A DNA stretch of 64,000 nucleotides from Marvinbryantia formatexigens DSM 14469 (GCF_025148285.1 NZ_CP102268.1:434001-498000), one strand, 5' to 3'; counted from the first letter of the stretch, positions 1-8,444 are shown. Numbers and translations: made by a program. Notes: a model not told the origin generated them from the sequence alone.

Positions 1-1683
1 ATTCTGGATGAAAAGGTTGCCGTTATGGACACCGTAGATATTCATTTTACTCACGAATGGCTGGATAACATTTCCGCTGTTCTGAATGGCAGACAGCCGG
101 ATTACCTGGTCGTCCAGCATATGGAGCCGGACCACTCCGCAAATATTGCCAATTTTCTGAAGGTATACCCGGACACGACCGTGGTAGCAAATGTAAAAAC
201 CTTTGCCATGATGGACCAGTTCTTTAACCTGGACGAGTCTGTTAAGAGACTGACTGTGGAAAACGGCGGCACACTTTCGCTCGGTAAACATCTGCTTACC
301 TTCGTATTCGCGCCGATGGTTCACTGGCCGGAGGTTATGGTAACCTACGACAGCACGGATAAGGTTCTGTTTTCCGCAGACGGCTTCGGAAAATTCGGTG
401 CAAACGATGTGGAGGAGCCGTGGGATGACGAGGCGCGCCGTTATTATATCGGTATCGTCGGCAAATACGGCGCACAGGTGCAGAACCTGCTGAAGGTTGC
501 AGCAACGCTGGATATCCAGATTATCTGCCCGCTGCACGGACCGGTTCTGACGGAAGACCTCGGACATTACATCGGTCTGTATGACACCTGGTCCTCTTAT
601 AAGGTGGAGAGCGAGGGAATCGTCATCGCTTACACCTCCGTTTACGGCAATACGAAGCAGGCGGTGGAGCATCTTGCTGCAAAAATGGCGGACGAGGGCT
701 GCCCGAAGGTTATCGTACACGACCTTGCGCGCACGGATATGGCGAAGGCTGTGGAGGACGCTTTCCGCTACGGCAAGCTGGTACTTGCCACCACTACTTA
801 TAATGCGGAAATTTTCCCGTTCATGCGCGAATTTATCAATCATCTGACAGAGCGCAACTTCCAGAACCGCACGGTTGCCTTCATCCAGAACGGAACCTGG
901 GCGCCGCTTGCCACCAAGGTAATGAAGGGTATGCTGGAAAAATGCAAAAAGCTGACATATGCAGAAACCGAGGTTACTATCAAGTCCTCCGTAAAGGCGG
1001 AAACAAAGGAAGCGCTGGATGCGCTGGCGGCGGAGCTCTGCAAGGATTACATTGCGCAGTCTCCGGATAAGGCGAACAAAAACGATATGACCGCGCTCTT
1101 CAAAATCGGCTACGGTCTCTACGTTGTCACCAGCAACGACGGCAAAAAGGACAACGGTCTGATTGTAAATACGGTAACTCAGCTTACCGATACACCGAAC
1201 CGCGTGGCTGTCAATATCAATAAGCAGAATTATTCGCATCATGTTATCAAGCAGACCGGCAAGATGAATGTAAACTGCCTGTCTGTGGAAGCGCCGTTTG
1301 AAATCTTCCAGCGTTTTGGTTTCCAGAGCGGAAGAACCGCCGACAAATTTGATGGCTTCACCCCGCTCTACTCCGACAACGGACTGGCTTTCCTTCCGCG
1401 TTATATCAATGCGTTTATGTCGCTTGAAGTGGAATCCTACGTAGACCTTGACACGCATGGCATGTTCATCTGCCGCGTTACCGAGGCGCGCGTGATGTCC
1501 GACAAGGAAACGATGTCCTACACCTACTACCAGAAAAATGTAAAGCCGAAGCCCCAGACAGAGGGTAAGAAGGGCTTTGTGTGCAAGGTGTGCGGCTATA
1601 TCTATGAGGGCGATACTCTTCCGGATGATTTCATCTGCCCGCTCTGCAAGCACGGCGTTGCCGACTTCGAGCCGATTGAATAA
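1..1683 (+). CDS. Flavodiiron protein with flavin reductase and rubredoxin domains (5' truncated)
   Basis: Probably reduces O2 (or NO) to water in the cytoplasm of an anaerobe. The reading frame is open from base 1, so the true start lies outside the window. Order of domains: metallo-beta-lactamase-type di-iron domain with HMEPDH and CPLHGP ligand motifs; flavodoxin domain with the FMN loop TSVYGNT; a flavin-reductase-like domain starting near LFKIGYGLYVV; and a C-terminal rubredoxin with CKVCGY and CPLCKHG. The last two modules could pass electrons from NAD(P)H to the di-iron core within one chain, as known for multidomain class members. A strong terminator follows directly. Confidence 0.93.
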   Translation: MLDEKVAVMDTVDIHFTHEWLDNISAVLNGRQPDYLVVQHMEPDHSANIANFLKVYPDTTVVANVKTFAMMDQFFNLDESVKRLTVENGGTLSLGKHLLTFVFAPMVHWPEVMVTYDSTDKVLFSADGFGKFGANDVEEPWDDEARRYYIGIVGKYGAQVQNLLKVAATLDIQIICPLHGPVLTEDLGHYIGLYDTWSSYKVESEGIVIAYTSVYGNTKQAVEHLAAKMADEGCPKVIVHDLARTDMAKAVEDAFRYGKLVLATTTYNAEIFPFMREFINHLTERNFQNRTVAFIQNGTWAPLATKVMKGMLEKCKKLTYAETEVTIKSSVKAETKEALDALAAELCKDYIAQSPDKANKNDMTALFKIGYGLYVVTSNDGKKDNGLIVNTVTQLTDTPNRVAVNINKQNYSHHVIKQTGKMNVNCLSVEAPFEIFQRFGFQSGRTADKFDGFTPLYSDNGLAFLPRYINAFMSLEVESYVDLDTHGMFICRVTEARVMSDKETMSYTYYQKNVKPKPQTEGKKGFVCKVCGYIYEGDTLPDDFICPLCKHGVADFEPIE

Positions 1684-1706
1684 TCCTGTTTTTAAGAGAA
1701 TTTCTG

Positions 1707-1741
1707 CAGGACTGTTGCTTTTGCGGCAGTCCTGTTTTTTT
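1707..1741 (+). terminator. Rho-independent terminator of the flavodiiron gene
   Basis: A 12-bp stem (eight perfect outer pairs CAGGACTG/CAGTCCTG plus four inner pairs including wobbles) closes a TTTT loop and is followed by seven T residues, 24 bases after the stop codon. Confidence 0.9.
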
Positions 1742-1913
1742 GCGCAAAGCATCTGCCGGGCAGACTGAAGCTTTGCCGGACAATCCGAACCTGCGGTTAT
1801 GCCGGGCGCTCCCGTATCGCTTATGCCGGGCAGACCGGACTTCTGCCGGCTTCGCACCGCTTTCCCGCTTCTGCATATATTAAATCTGACGAGTAAATTC
1901 ACGGAGTTGTTTT

Positions 1914-2915
1914 ATGAAAAGAAAACTGACTGCGCTTCTTTGCGCCACACTTCTGACAGCCGCCCTGCCGGCTGCGGCATTCGCTGCCGAAACAGAGGAA
2001 TCCCTGCAGAAGGTCACCTTAAACGAGGTGGCACACTCTATCTTTTACGCCCCGCAGTACGCTGCCATCGAGCTTGGCTATTTTGCCGAAGAAGGCATTG
2101 ACCTGGAGCTGGTATGCGGCTTCGGCGCCGATAAGGTCATGACCGCCGTCCTCTCCGGCGACGCCGAAATCGGCTTCATGGGCAGCGAATCCACCATCTA
2201 CGCCTACAACCAGGGCGCCTCCGACTACGTCGTAAACTTCGCGCAGCTCACGCAGCGCGCCGGCAACTTTCTGGTCGCGCGCGAAGAAATGCCGGATTTT
2301 GAGTGGGCAGACTTAAAAGGCAGGAAAGTGCTCGGCGGAAGAAAAGGCGGGATGCCGGAAATGGTTTTTGAGTATATTTTAAAACAGCACGACATCGACC
2401 CTGCCGCCGATTTGGAAATCGACCAGAGCATCGACTTTGGCTCCACCGCCGCCGCTTTCTCCGGCGGGCAGGGAGACTTTACTATTGAGTTTGAGCCGTC
2501 GGCGACAGCGCTTGAGAAGGAAGGCGCCGGATATGTAGTTGCCTCCCTCGGCGTAGACTCCGGCTATGTCCCGTATACCTCCTATAGTGCAAAATCCAGC
2601 TACATGGAGGAGCATCCGGAAATCATCCAGGGCTTCACCAACGCGCTGCAGAAGGGTATGGACTATGTAAACAGCCACACGCCGGAGGAAATCGCAGAGG
2701 TGATTGCCCCGCAGTTCCCGGACAGTGATCTGGAAACTATCACCGCCATTGTCACACGTTATGCCGGTCAGGATACCTGGAAGGAAAATTTAATCTTTGA
2801 GGAAGAGAGCTTTACGCTTCTGCAGGATATTCTGGAAAGCGCCGGAGAGCTCTCCCAGCGCGCTCCCTACGACGCCCTTGTCACCACAGAATTTGCCGCA
2901 GCAGCCGCAAAATAA
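1914..2915 (+). CDS. ABC transporter substrate-binding protein, NMT1/SsuA-like
   Basis: Extracytoplasmic binding protein of the NMT1/THI5-SsuA class (ligands in the family include sulfonates, nitrate and pyrimidine precursors; the ligand here is unknown). Residues 1-25 form a signal peptide ending AAAFAAE. The mature part has the typical opening 'HSIFYAPQYAAIELGYFAEEG' region and the 'GDAEIGFMG' strand. A GGAG ribosome site precedes the ATG. It stands alone: no permease or ATPase gene is adjacent, so partners would be elsewhere. There is no lipobox cysteine, unusual for a Gram-positive binding protein. A bidirectional terminator follows. Confidence 0.85.
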   Translation: MKRKLTALLCATLLTAALPAAAFAAETEESLQKVTLNEVAHSIFYAPQYAAIELGYFAEEGIDLELVCGFGADKVMTAVLSGDAEIGFMGSESTIYAYNQGASDYVVNFAQLTQRAGNFLVAREEMPDFEWADLKGRKVLGGRKGGMPEMVFEYILKQHDIDPAADLEIDQSIDFGSTAAAFSGGQGDFTIEFEPSATALEKEGAGYVVASLGVDSGYVPYTSYSAKSSYMEEHPEIIQGFTNALQKGMDYVNSHTPEEIAEVIAPQFPDSDLETITAIVTRYAGQDTWKENLIFEEESFTLLQDILESAGELSQRAPYDALVTTEFAAAAAK

Positions 2916-2950
2916 CTCTCCCGGAGCACGAAGCATAATCCGCACTTCAG

Positions 2951-2980
2951 AAAACAGGCGCCCTTAGGGGTGCCTGTTTT
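2951..2980. terminator. Bidirectional terminator between convergent genes
   Basis: A 13-bp near-perfect stem (AAAACAGGCGCCC with GGGTGCCTGTTTT) around a TTAG loop. A-rich and T-rich flanks allow use from both sides; it serves the binding-protein gene and the ftsW-like gene. Confidence 0.9.
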
Positions 2981-2988
2981 CCTGCAGC

Positions 2989-4176
2989 TCACTTTTCATT
3001 ATCTCTGAATTTAATCTGTCTGGATACGCTTAGCGCAAGCGTCATTTCCGCCATCAAAAATACGATAGACGTGCCTCCGTAGCTGACAAACGGCAGCGTG
3101 ATACCTGTTGTCGGAATCGCATTTGTGACAACAGCGATATTCAGCACCACCTGCAGGGCAATGTGAATAAAAATTCCCGACACGATCAGCGACCCAAGCA
3201 GATCCGGCGCATTCTGCGCAATAAACAGAAGACGGTACAGCATAAAGACAAACAGCATGGACAATACCACCACGCCAAAAATCCCCAGTTCCTCACAGAT
3301 GATGGTAAGAATCATATCGTTCTGCGCCTCCGGCACAAAATCCAGCTTCTGGAGACTGTTTCCAAGTCCTTTTCCAAAGATGCCGCCGGAGCCGATCGCA
3401 TACAGTCCCTGCATTATCTGATAGCCGCCAAGGCTGGAATTCGCCTCCGGGTCCAGCCATGCAATAACACGGCGCAGACGGAAATTTTCACTGCCGCTCA
3501 ACGTCTGCGCATATATGATTACACCGACCACCACAACCGCAACGATCCCCGCTCCGATAACAAACGGCCGTTTTCTCGGATATACAATAAACAGCATCCC
3601 GACGGTAATTCCGGCGATAATAATGGCAGTGCTCAGATTATCCGTAAAGAACAGCGTGAGCGCGGAGCTCAGCGCGCCGCAGCCCAGCACCATCCAGAAT
3701 GCTTTCGGCGTTCTCATTTTTTTCCCCATCCGGACAATCAACACCGATAAAAACAAAATAACCGCCAGCTTCGCAATCTCGGCAGGCTGTATGGAAAGAG
3801 AGCCGATGTAGATCCAGCGCTTTGCACCATATATTTCCGTTCCTATAAACTTTGTGGCAAACAGAAGAATATTTGCCACCACGTAAAGCAATCCGGCAAA
3901 TTTTGCATAAATATGATAATCAATCTGTGAAAAAATCAATACCATCACAAAACAGACCGCACTGATGGCGCCCTGTCTCTTAAAATAATACATGCCGTCC
4001 CCAAAATCAATCTGCGCCGAATACGCGCTGGTACTGTATAACATAACCAGACCAAAGCAGGTCAGCAGAATAATGCTGGCAAGCAGGTTATAATCATAAT
4101 AATGGAATACCTGCCTTGCAGCAGTTCCGGCTGATTTTGCTATGCTCCGTACTTTTTTCTTACTTACTGCCGTCAT
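2989..4176 (-). CDS. ftsW: SEDS peptidoglycan glycosyltransferase, FtsW/RodA type
   Basis: Integral membrane enzyme that polymerises lipid II glycan strands with a partner class B PBP. About ten membrane segments are visible. Family motifs: GAKRWI followed by QPAEIAKLA, the loop GSGGIFGKGLGNS, PEAQNDMI with the conserved catalytic-region acid, and the C-terminal NAIPTTGITLPFVSYGGTS. Length (395 aa) fits FtsW. AAGGAG precedes the ATG. No cell-division neighbours are present, so a division (FtsW), elongation (RodA) or sporulation (SpoVE) role cannot be decided here. Confidence 0.9.
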   Translation of the reverse strand: MTAVSKKKVRSIAKSAGTAARQVFHYYDYNLLASIILLTCFGLVMLYSTSAYSAQIDFGDGMYYFKRQGAISAVCFVMVLIFSQIDYHIYAKFAGLLYVVANILLFATKFIGTEIYGAKRWIYIGSLSIQPAEIAKLAVILFLSVLIVRMGKKMRTPKAFWMVLGCGALSSALTLFFTDNLSTAIIIAGITVGMLFIVYPRKRPFVIGAGIVAVVVVGVIIYAQTLSGSENFRLRRVIAWLDPEANSSLGGYQIMQGLYAIGSGGIFGKGLGNSLQKLDFVPEAQNDMILTIICEELGIFGVVVLSMLFVFMLYRLLFIAQNAPDLLGSLIVSGIFIHIALQVVLNIAVVTNAIPTTGITLPFVSYGGTSIVFLMAEMTLALSVSRQIKFRDNEK

Positions 4177-4279
4177 GGCTCACTCCTTAATCTCTGGAAG
4201 CCGTTTTCCTCTTCTTCCGTAAATTTTAGCACAATTAAGCGGCAGATACAACGAAAAATTTTCCGCCGTATACATGCTC

Positions 4280-4495
4280 CTATCGCTGATGCAGACAGAG
4301 CGCCCGGTATTTCATACTTTTTTTCCAGGCTTCCAGCAGCTTTCTCTGAAACGTCGGCGTATCCGTCCCCAGCACCTCCATCAGCGTCTCCGCCCTTGCT
4401 ATCAGACGCAGAAATTCGTCCCCCTCCAGATTTTCATTTATTGCATGCATCGTCTCATCCAGCATCCAAACCACTTCCGCTCTGACCTTCATCAT
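4280..4495 (-). CDS. Small conserved protein, paralogue of the 20.47-20.69 kb gene
   Basis: 71-residue soluble, mostly helical protein of unknown function. Start chosen at an ATG preceded by GGGAG; this gives exactly the length of its paralogue inside element B. The pair share the block ETLMEVLGTDTP / ETLIEILGTDTP followed by an RK-L-EWK helix. A good promoter (TTGCAA, 17 bp, TATAAT) lies upstream. I do not recognise a domain; its position near the cotJ operon could hint at a sporulation role, but that is inference. Confidence 0.6.
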   Translation of the reverse strand: MMKVRAEVVWMLDETMHAINENLEGDEFLRLIARAETLMEVLGTDTPTFQRKLLEAWKKSMKYRALCLHQR

Positions 4496-4596
4496 AAAAT
4501 ACACGCTCCCATTATTGTTTTTTCTTCCTGCTGTTTTCATTGCTGTTATTTTTCGGCTGTTTCTTATCATCATTTTTCATGACGCTTAATGCTGTC

Positions 4597-4625
4597 ATTA
4601 TATATTGCTTTTTCCGGGATTGCAA
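4597..4625 (-). promoter_or_regulatory. Sigma-A type promoter for the 71-aa gene
   Basis: On the minus strand TTGCAA and TATAAT are separated by 17 bp, about 100 bases before the ATG at 4495. Confidence 0.65.
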
Positions 4626-4636
4626 CGTTTTTCCTT

Positions 4637-4855
4637 TTATTTTCCTTCTGTCACCTGCAGGTATTCTGACCGGTAGCTGCACAGAAGCGCATCCACCCGG
4701 TTGTTCTGCCGCAGCTTAAAACATCCATATTCGAAAACCACCTCATTCAGCGACCATTCCCGCTGGCTCAGCTCATATGCCCTGACAGTATCCTGCGTAA
4801 AAATCTCCTTTCCGTCTCTGTCGCGCATTCCGGAACACAACCGCTCTCTCTTCAT
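4637..4855 (-). CDS. Small protein with YopX-like motif
   Basis: 72-residue protein. Residues 8-24 (GMRDRDGKEIFTQDTVR) match the pattern 'TGLKDKNGKEIxxGDxV' typical of YopX-family phage/mobile-element proteins of unknown function. The start codon is chosen because GGAGGCGGG lies seven bases upstream. It may be a phage-derived remnant; the C-terminal half is short for the family. Confidence 0.5.
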   Translation of the reverse strand: MKRERLCSGMRDRDGKEIFTQDTVRAYELSQREWSLNEVVFEYGCFKLRQNNRVDALLCSYRSEYLQVTEGK

Positions 4856-4996
4856 ATTCCCGCCTCCGTCTGCTGCACTGGCAGCGCCGCTTTTCACAGA
4901 ATCTCCCATGCTATCACGAAATATCCGGATTTTTACTATGTAAGCGGGGGAGCTCCCGCAAAACCGCAGTGTTCCCCCGCTCTCCTGTTTCGTTCT

Positions 4997-5536
4997 TTAT
5001 GCACTCATAATTTTTCCGCACGCTATTTTCATTCCGGAATTCCCGGACGGCTGCGTTCTGAAATCATCCGCCATCGCGTGGATAATCACCGTCCGTCCGA
5101 CTACCTCCTCCGGCGTAAAACGGTCTGTATAAAAGACGGATAACGCATATCCATGATTTTCCAGAAGCGGCGGGAAATCCCCGGCATGAAACGGGTGCTC
5201 ACAGCCCGCCGGATTAAAATGCCCGTCGGCATCTGCAAACGCATCGTCCGCCGTTCCGCTGCAGGCTTCTCCCCCGTGAATATGAAATCCGAGGAAGCTT
5301 CCTCCGCATGCGCCCTCCTTTGCCGGAAGTCCGGCAATCTCCGCCGCCACCAGCGTACCTCCCCAGAGCGGATAAAGCAGCACATTTCCGCAGATACAAT
5401 CCATCCGCGCTTTTCCATAGACCAGCGCATAAGCCTCCGGCTTTCCGTTCTGTATCATATGCAGGAGCATTTCCATATTTCCGGAAATACCGCTGAAGTT
5501 GTCACAGCTCAGTATTCCCGCCATCTTCCCGCTCAT
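4997..5536 (-). CDS. Cu/Zn superoxide dismutase family protein, last gene of the cotJ operon
   Basis: Predicted to dismutate superoxide. Copper/zinc ligands are readable: FHIHGG (two His), GHFNP (bridging His), EHPFHAGD (two His and Asp) and IIHAMADD (His). The two cysteines of the structural disulfide (GEACSG, IACGK) are present. The active-site arginine expected before IACG is lysine here. No signal peptide is visible, so a cytoplasmic or coat-associated location is likely. GGGG precedes the ATG, only four bases after the cotJC stop codon, so it belongs to the cotJ transcription unit when that unit is intact. Pairing with a Mn-catalase would remove both superoxide and peroxide. Confidence 0.8.
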   Translation of the reverse strand: MSGKMAGILSCDNFSGISGNMEMLLHMIQNGKPEAYALVYGKARMDCICGNVLLYPLWGGTLVAAEIAGLPAKEGACGGSFLGFHIHGGEACSGTADDAFADADGHFNPAGCEHPFHAGDFPPLLENHGYALSVFYTDRFTPEEVVGRTVIIHAMADDFRTQPSGNSGMKIACGKIMSA

Positions 5537-5540
5537 GCTC

Positions 5541-5651
5541 TTATTCCCCACAGTCCGGGCACGACGCCGGCTGGTCAAAGCTCAGATTGTACGCATAGAA
5601 ATTCCGGCTGTCCAGCTTATCCTGCACAAGACGCAGCGCTTCACCGAAGCG
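5541..5651 (-). pseudogene. cotJC: cotJC, C-terminal fragment (codons 173-208)
   Basis: Minus-strand codons read RFGEA and then the last 31 residues, ending SCPDCGE and TAA. There is no start codon or ribosome site. The RFGEA codons repeat those at 18836-18850, where the middle part of the same protein stops matching. Joining the two at the shared 11 bp gives one continuous CotJC/Mn-catalase-like frame. It is a gene part separated by element A, not necessarily a dead gene. Confidence 0.85.
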
Positions 5652-5664
5652 TAGTTATGTAAGC
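5638..5664. other. Left attachment junction of element A
   Basis: Bases 5638-5648 (GCTTCACCGAA) recur at 18837-18847. Just inside the element, 5651-5664 (GTAGTTATGTAAGC) is the inverted partner of 18818-18831 (GCTTGTATAACTAC), 12 of 14 matching. In the excised circle these arms would flank the core symmetrically, as in attP sites of large serine integrases. Confidence 0.8.
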
Positions 5665-5731
5665 ATACTTTGGACAACGATAAACAAACGAATTATATGT
5701 GTAGACCGTTACTCTCTGCGCCGAAAGATTC

Positions 5732-5754
5732 AGCATCCGAAAGGGTGCTTTTTC
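5732..5754 (+). terminator. Terminator-like hairpin at the left end of element A
   Basis: AGCATCC-GAAA-GGGTGCT stem-loop (one G-U pair) followed by TTTTCTTTT. It would stop transcripts entering from the host side before the primase gene. Confidence 0.65.
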
Positions 5755-5790
5755 TTTTGCGCATGAGCGGCGGACTATGGAGGTGAGAAA

Positions 5791-7578
5791 TTGAACAAAA
5801 AATTTTTAAAGCATTACATGACTACAGAACCAAAAACAACAGAGCAAAAATACATCTTTCTGGTAGACAATGAAAATATCGCAATGAACATTGTTGCCAG
5901 TGGGTATCTGGCGGTCACGCTGATACCAGACAACGACGCATACTACTCCATTGATTCATTTTTAATGTATATGGATGAGATTGCCTTTATGGGGAAATGC
6001 CGCAGTGATTACTGTTATGTTCCGGCCTGCGCTTCAAAAAAAGCAAACGATATTTTAGAAGCATATTTTAAACAGGAATATCTACAGTTTCGGGTAGGCT
6101 GGACATTATTTAAAAATAAAGAATATCTTGAAAAAATGGAGAATCAAAAAGAATTGAAAGCCATCTTATCCGACTTTATTATGAGGTTTGAACGGAAACC
6201 GTCAGAGCAGCCGGATTTAAACCGTTTTCACAAATTTAATGAACAGGGAAAGCGAATCGGTGTATTGGATATGGAGATTGTCGATTATCTGATACAGACG
6301 ATTCCTTTTTTTATTATCGGCAGTACACCATATATTTACTGTCATGGCTATTATCAGGAGGATTCCAACGGTATTCTGTTGAAATCCCATATACAAAAAC
6401 TTTTGTTTCGTGATTGCATTAAAAGCAGCACAATACAAAGTATTTACAATTTACTGGTGAGCCAGCCGCAGATTCAGAAAAAATTTTCGGATTTGAACAA
6501 CCAGCCAACCCATTGGATAAACTTCAAGAACGGTTATTTTGATGTAATAGAATGGAAAATGGTTGAGCATGATACAAAGTATCTGATGATTAACCAGATT
6601 CCCTATTCGTTCTATCCAGAACAGCACGAGGAAATTCAGAAACAAGAAAATATTACAAAGCATTATCTGGAATCATCACTGCCGGATGAAGCTGATCAGC
6701 AGACTTTCTGGCAGTATCTCGGTTATTGCATGACTACAGATACACGTTTTCAAAAATTTTTGATGATTAAAGGAAAAGGCGGCACAGGAAAATCAGTGGC
6801 AATAGCGTTGATTCAGCACATTGTTGGAATAGAAAATTGTTCCAGTATTTCCCTTCAAGATTTAAACAAACGATTTTATGCTACCGGTTTATTTGGAAAA
6901 CAATTAAATGCCTGCGCAGATATTCCCTGTACAGCTATGCAAAGTGTAGATATTATCAAAAAAGCTGTTGGGGAGGATACCTTACTTTATGAAAAAAAGG
7001 GGCAAGACCCGACACAATTTCACAGCTATGCAAAGCTGCTGTTTTCCGCCAACGAAATGCCGCTGAATCTGGATGACAAAACAAATGCGTACTATCGCCG
7101 TTTACTTGTACTGGATATGAACCGTTTGGTTTCAACGTCAGAAAAAGATACCATGCTGAAAGAAAAAATATACAAAGAAGCAGACTATGCAATTCACATG
7201 GGAATTGCCGCATTGAAACAATTATATGCAGACAATCATTTTTGCGAATCTCTTCACAGCCGGGAATGTATTGAGGAGCTTTATCGTTCTGCTGACAGCG
7301 TAAAAGCATTTCTGGATGAAAAAATATGTCGGCAAAAAGGAGCAAAACTAAAGCGGAGCGAGCTGTATCAGCTTTATACAAAGTTTTGTGAGGAAAATGA
7401 TCGGCAGGCACATGGTAAATCTGTATTTTTCCGCATGATGTCAGACAAAGGATACACTCTTAAACGGGACTGCAACGGTTTCTATTATGATAATCTATCG
7501 CTGAAGGATGAGGATTTTGTGAAAGTTGACAGTACGGAGGGGATTCCGTTTGAGCAAATGGAGTTGGTGACAAAATAA
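5791..7578 (+). CDS. Phage/plasmid-type primase-helicase (D5/SF3 helicase)
   Basis: 595-residue replication protein of the P4/D5 class: an N-terminal region without a clear primase signature, then an SF3 AAA helicase with Walker A GKGGTGKS (about residue 327), a Walker B region and the sensor motif LLFSANEMP. Such proteins unwind and prime replication of the element's circular form. The start is TTG at 5791, preceded by GGAGGTGAG. The following AT-rich segment has repeats that could be its origin. Confidence 0.85.
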   Translation: MNKKFLKHYMTTEPKTTEQKYIFLVDNENIAMNIVASGYLAVTLIPDNDAYYSIDSFLMYMDEIAFMGKCRSDYCYVPACASKKANDILEAYFKQEYLQFRVGWTLFKNKEYLEKMENQKELKAILSDFIMRFERKPSEQPDLNRFHKFNEQGKRIGVLDMEIVDYLIQTIPFFIIGSTPYIYCHGYYQEDSNGILLKSHIQKLLFRDCIKSSTIQSIYNLLVSQPQIQKKFSDLNNQPTHWINFKNGYFDVIEWKMVEHDTKYLMINQIPYSFYPEQHEEIQKQENITKHYLESSLPDEADQQTFWQYLGYCMTTDTRFQKFLMIKGKGGTGKSVAIALIQHIVGIENCSSISLQDLNKRFYATGLFGKQLNACADIPCTAMQSVDIIKKAVGEDTLLYEKKGQDPTQFHSYAKLLFSANEMPLNLDDKTNAYYRRLLVLDMNRLVSTSEKDTMLKEKIYKEADYAIHMGIAALKQLYADNHFCESLHSRECIEELYRSADSVKAFLDEKICRQKGAKLKRSELYQLYTKFCEENDRQAHGKSVFFRMMSDKGYTLKRDCNGFYYDNLSLKDEDFVKVDSTEGIPFEQMELVTK

Positions 7579-7727
7579 AAAAGCAGGTGCAATTTTTATG
7601 ACAAAATTGATGATAAAAAGAAATGCTTAGAGTATTGAAAACACCGTACAGTGACAAAAATGATAAAATGAATCTCGTTCAGAGAGAAATAAAATGTTCT
7701 TATGGAAACTGATAAAATGTGTTGTCA
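7568..7727 (+). repeat. Iteron-like direct repeats after the replication gene
   Basis: Four degenerate copies of TGACAAAA-(N)-TGATAAAA(TG) start at 7568, 7599, 7652 and 7708 in an AT-rich gap with no gene. Placement next to a replication initiator suggests an origin, but spacing is irregular. Confidence 0.45.
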
Positions 7728-7749
7728 TTTTTAACATTCTGGCATAAAA

Positions 7750-7782
7750 AAATAGTGCGCCGGAACATCAGCAGCACTATTT
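7750..7782 (-). terminator. Terminator of the first HTH gene
   Basis: Inverted repeat AAATAGTGC/GCACTATTT around a 15-base loop, T-rich on the minus-strand exit side. It overlaps the stop codon of the HTH gene. Confidence 0.7.
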
Positions 7783-7977
7783 CAGTTTCAATATGTCGTT
7801 TGGTGTGCAATCAAGGTACTCACACAATCTGGCAAGTATCGCCAGATCAATACGGGATACTTTGTTTTTGCAGTAATTATTGAGCTGTGTCCGCTGTAAT
7901 TTACAAGCGGCACAGACTTTATTTTTACTCACATTTTTTACCTTCAACAGATTTTCTAAATCAATATAAATATCCAT
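7777..7977 (-). CDS. Small XRE/Cro-type HTH regulator, copy 1
   Basis: 66-residue protein consisting of a single helix-turn-helix domain (SKNKVCAACKLQRTQLNNYC, then LARLCEYLDCTPNDILKL), the compact type seen in YozG-like repressors. It is nearly identical to the gene at 8144-8344; start chosen to match it, although an in-frame ATG four codons upstream also has a purine-rich leader. The leader regions are duplicated too. Likely represses element genes. Confidence 0.8.
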   Translation of the reverse strand: MDIYIDLENLLKVKNVSKNKVCAACKLQRTQLNNYCKNKVSRIDLAILARLCEYLDCTPNDILKLK

Positions 7978-8048
7978 AAGTATGTCCATCCTCTTTTGTT
8001 TGAATTATAAATATATCTGTATCAGAAAATAAGCTGTATTACTGTACT

Positions 8049-8064
8049 CTGTATTAAAATACAG
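8049..8064. promoter_or_regulatory. Operator palindrome, copy 1
   Basis: CTGTATT-AA-AATACAG, two perfect 7-bp arms, located upstream of HTH copy 1. Extra CTGTAT half sites lie close by. The same 16 bp recur at 8411-8426. Confidence 0.65.
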
Positions 8065-8143
8065 GTATTTAAAGATATGAGGTTGTTTAAGAGAATGGTT
8101 GATAAAACTATATAATAAATGCTGCCGGAGGATTCCAGCAGCA

Positions 8144-8344
8144 TTATCGCAGTTTTAATATATCGTTGGGGGTACAGTCCAGAAACTCACACAATCTGGC
8201 GAGGATAGCAAAATCTATTCTGGAAACCTTATTCTTGCAGTAATTGTTTAACTGTGTTCTTTGTAGATGGCAGGCTTCACAGACTTTATTTTTACTGACC
8301 TGTTTTACTTTTATGAGATTCTCTAAATCAATAAAAATTTCCAT
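8144..8344 (-). CDS. Small XRE/Cro-type HTH regulator, copy 2
   Basis: 66 residues, about 85% identical to copy 1 with an intact HTH; AAAAGGG precedes the ATG. A stem-loop (AATGCTGC/GCAGCATT, 8118-8145) closes the gene like the hairpin after copy 1, so gene, operator and terminator were duplicated as a unit. It diverges from the small membrane protein gene across a shared operator, the usual layout of an autoregulated repressor. Confidence 0.8.
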   Translation of the reverse strand: MEIFIDLENLIKVKQVSKNKVCEACHLQRTQLNNYCKNKVSRIDFAILARLCEFLDCTPNDILKLR

Positions 8345-8401
8345 ATCAATCAACCCTTTTCTATGATTATACATACATCTGTATTGCAAAATAAGCTGTA
8401 T

Positions 8402-8426
8402 TATAATAGACTGTATTAAAATACAG
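8402..8426 (+). promoter_or_regulatory. -10 element plus operator palindrome, copy 2
   Basis: TATAAT (8402-8407) for the rightward gene is followed by CTGTATT-AA-AATACAG (8411-8426). A repressor bound here would block the transcription start of the membrane-protein gene. Confidence 0.6.
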
Positions 8427-8444
8427 GTATAAGGAGAGAGTATA

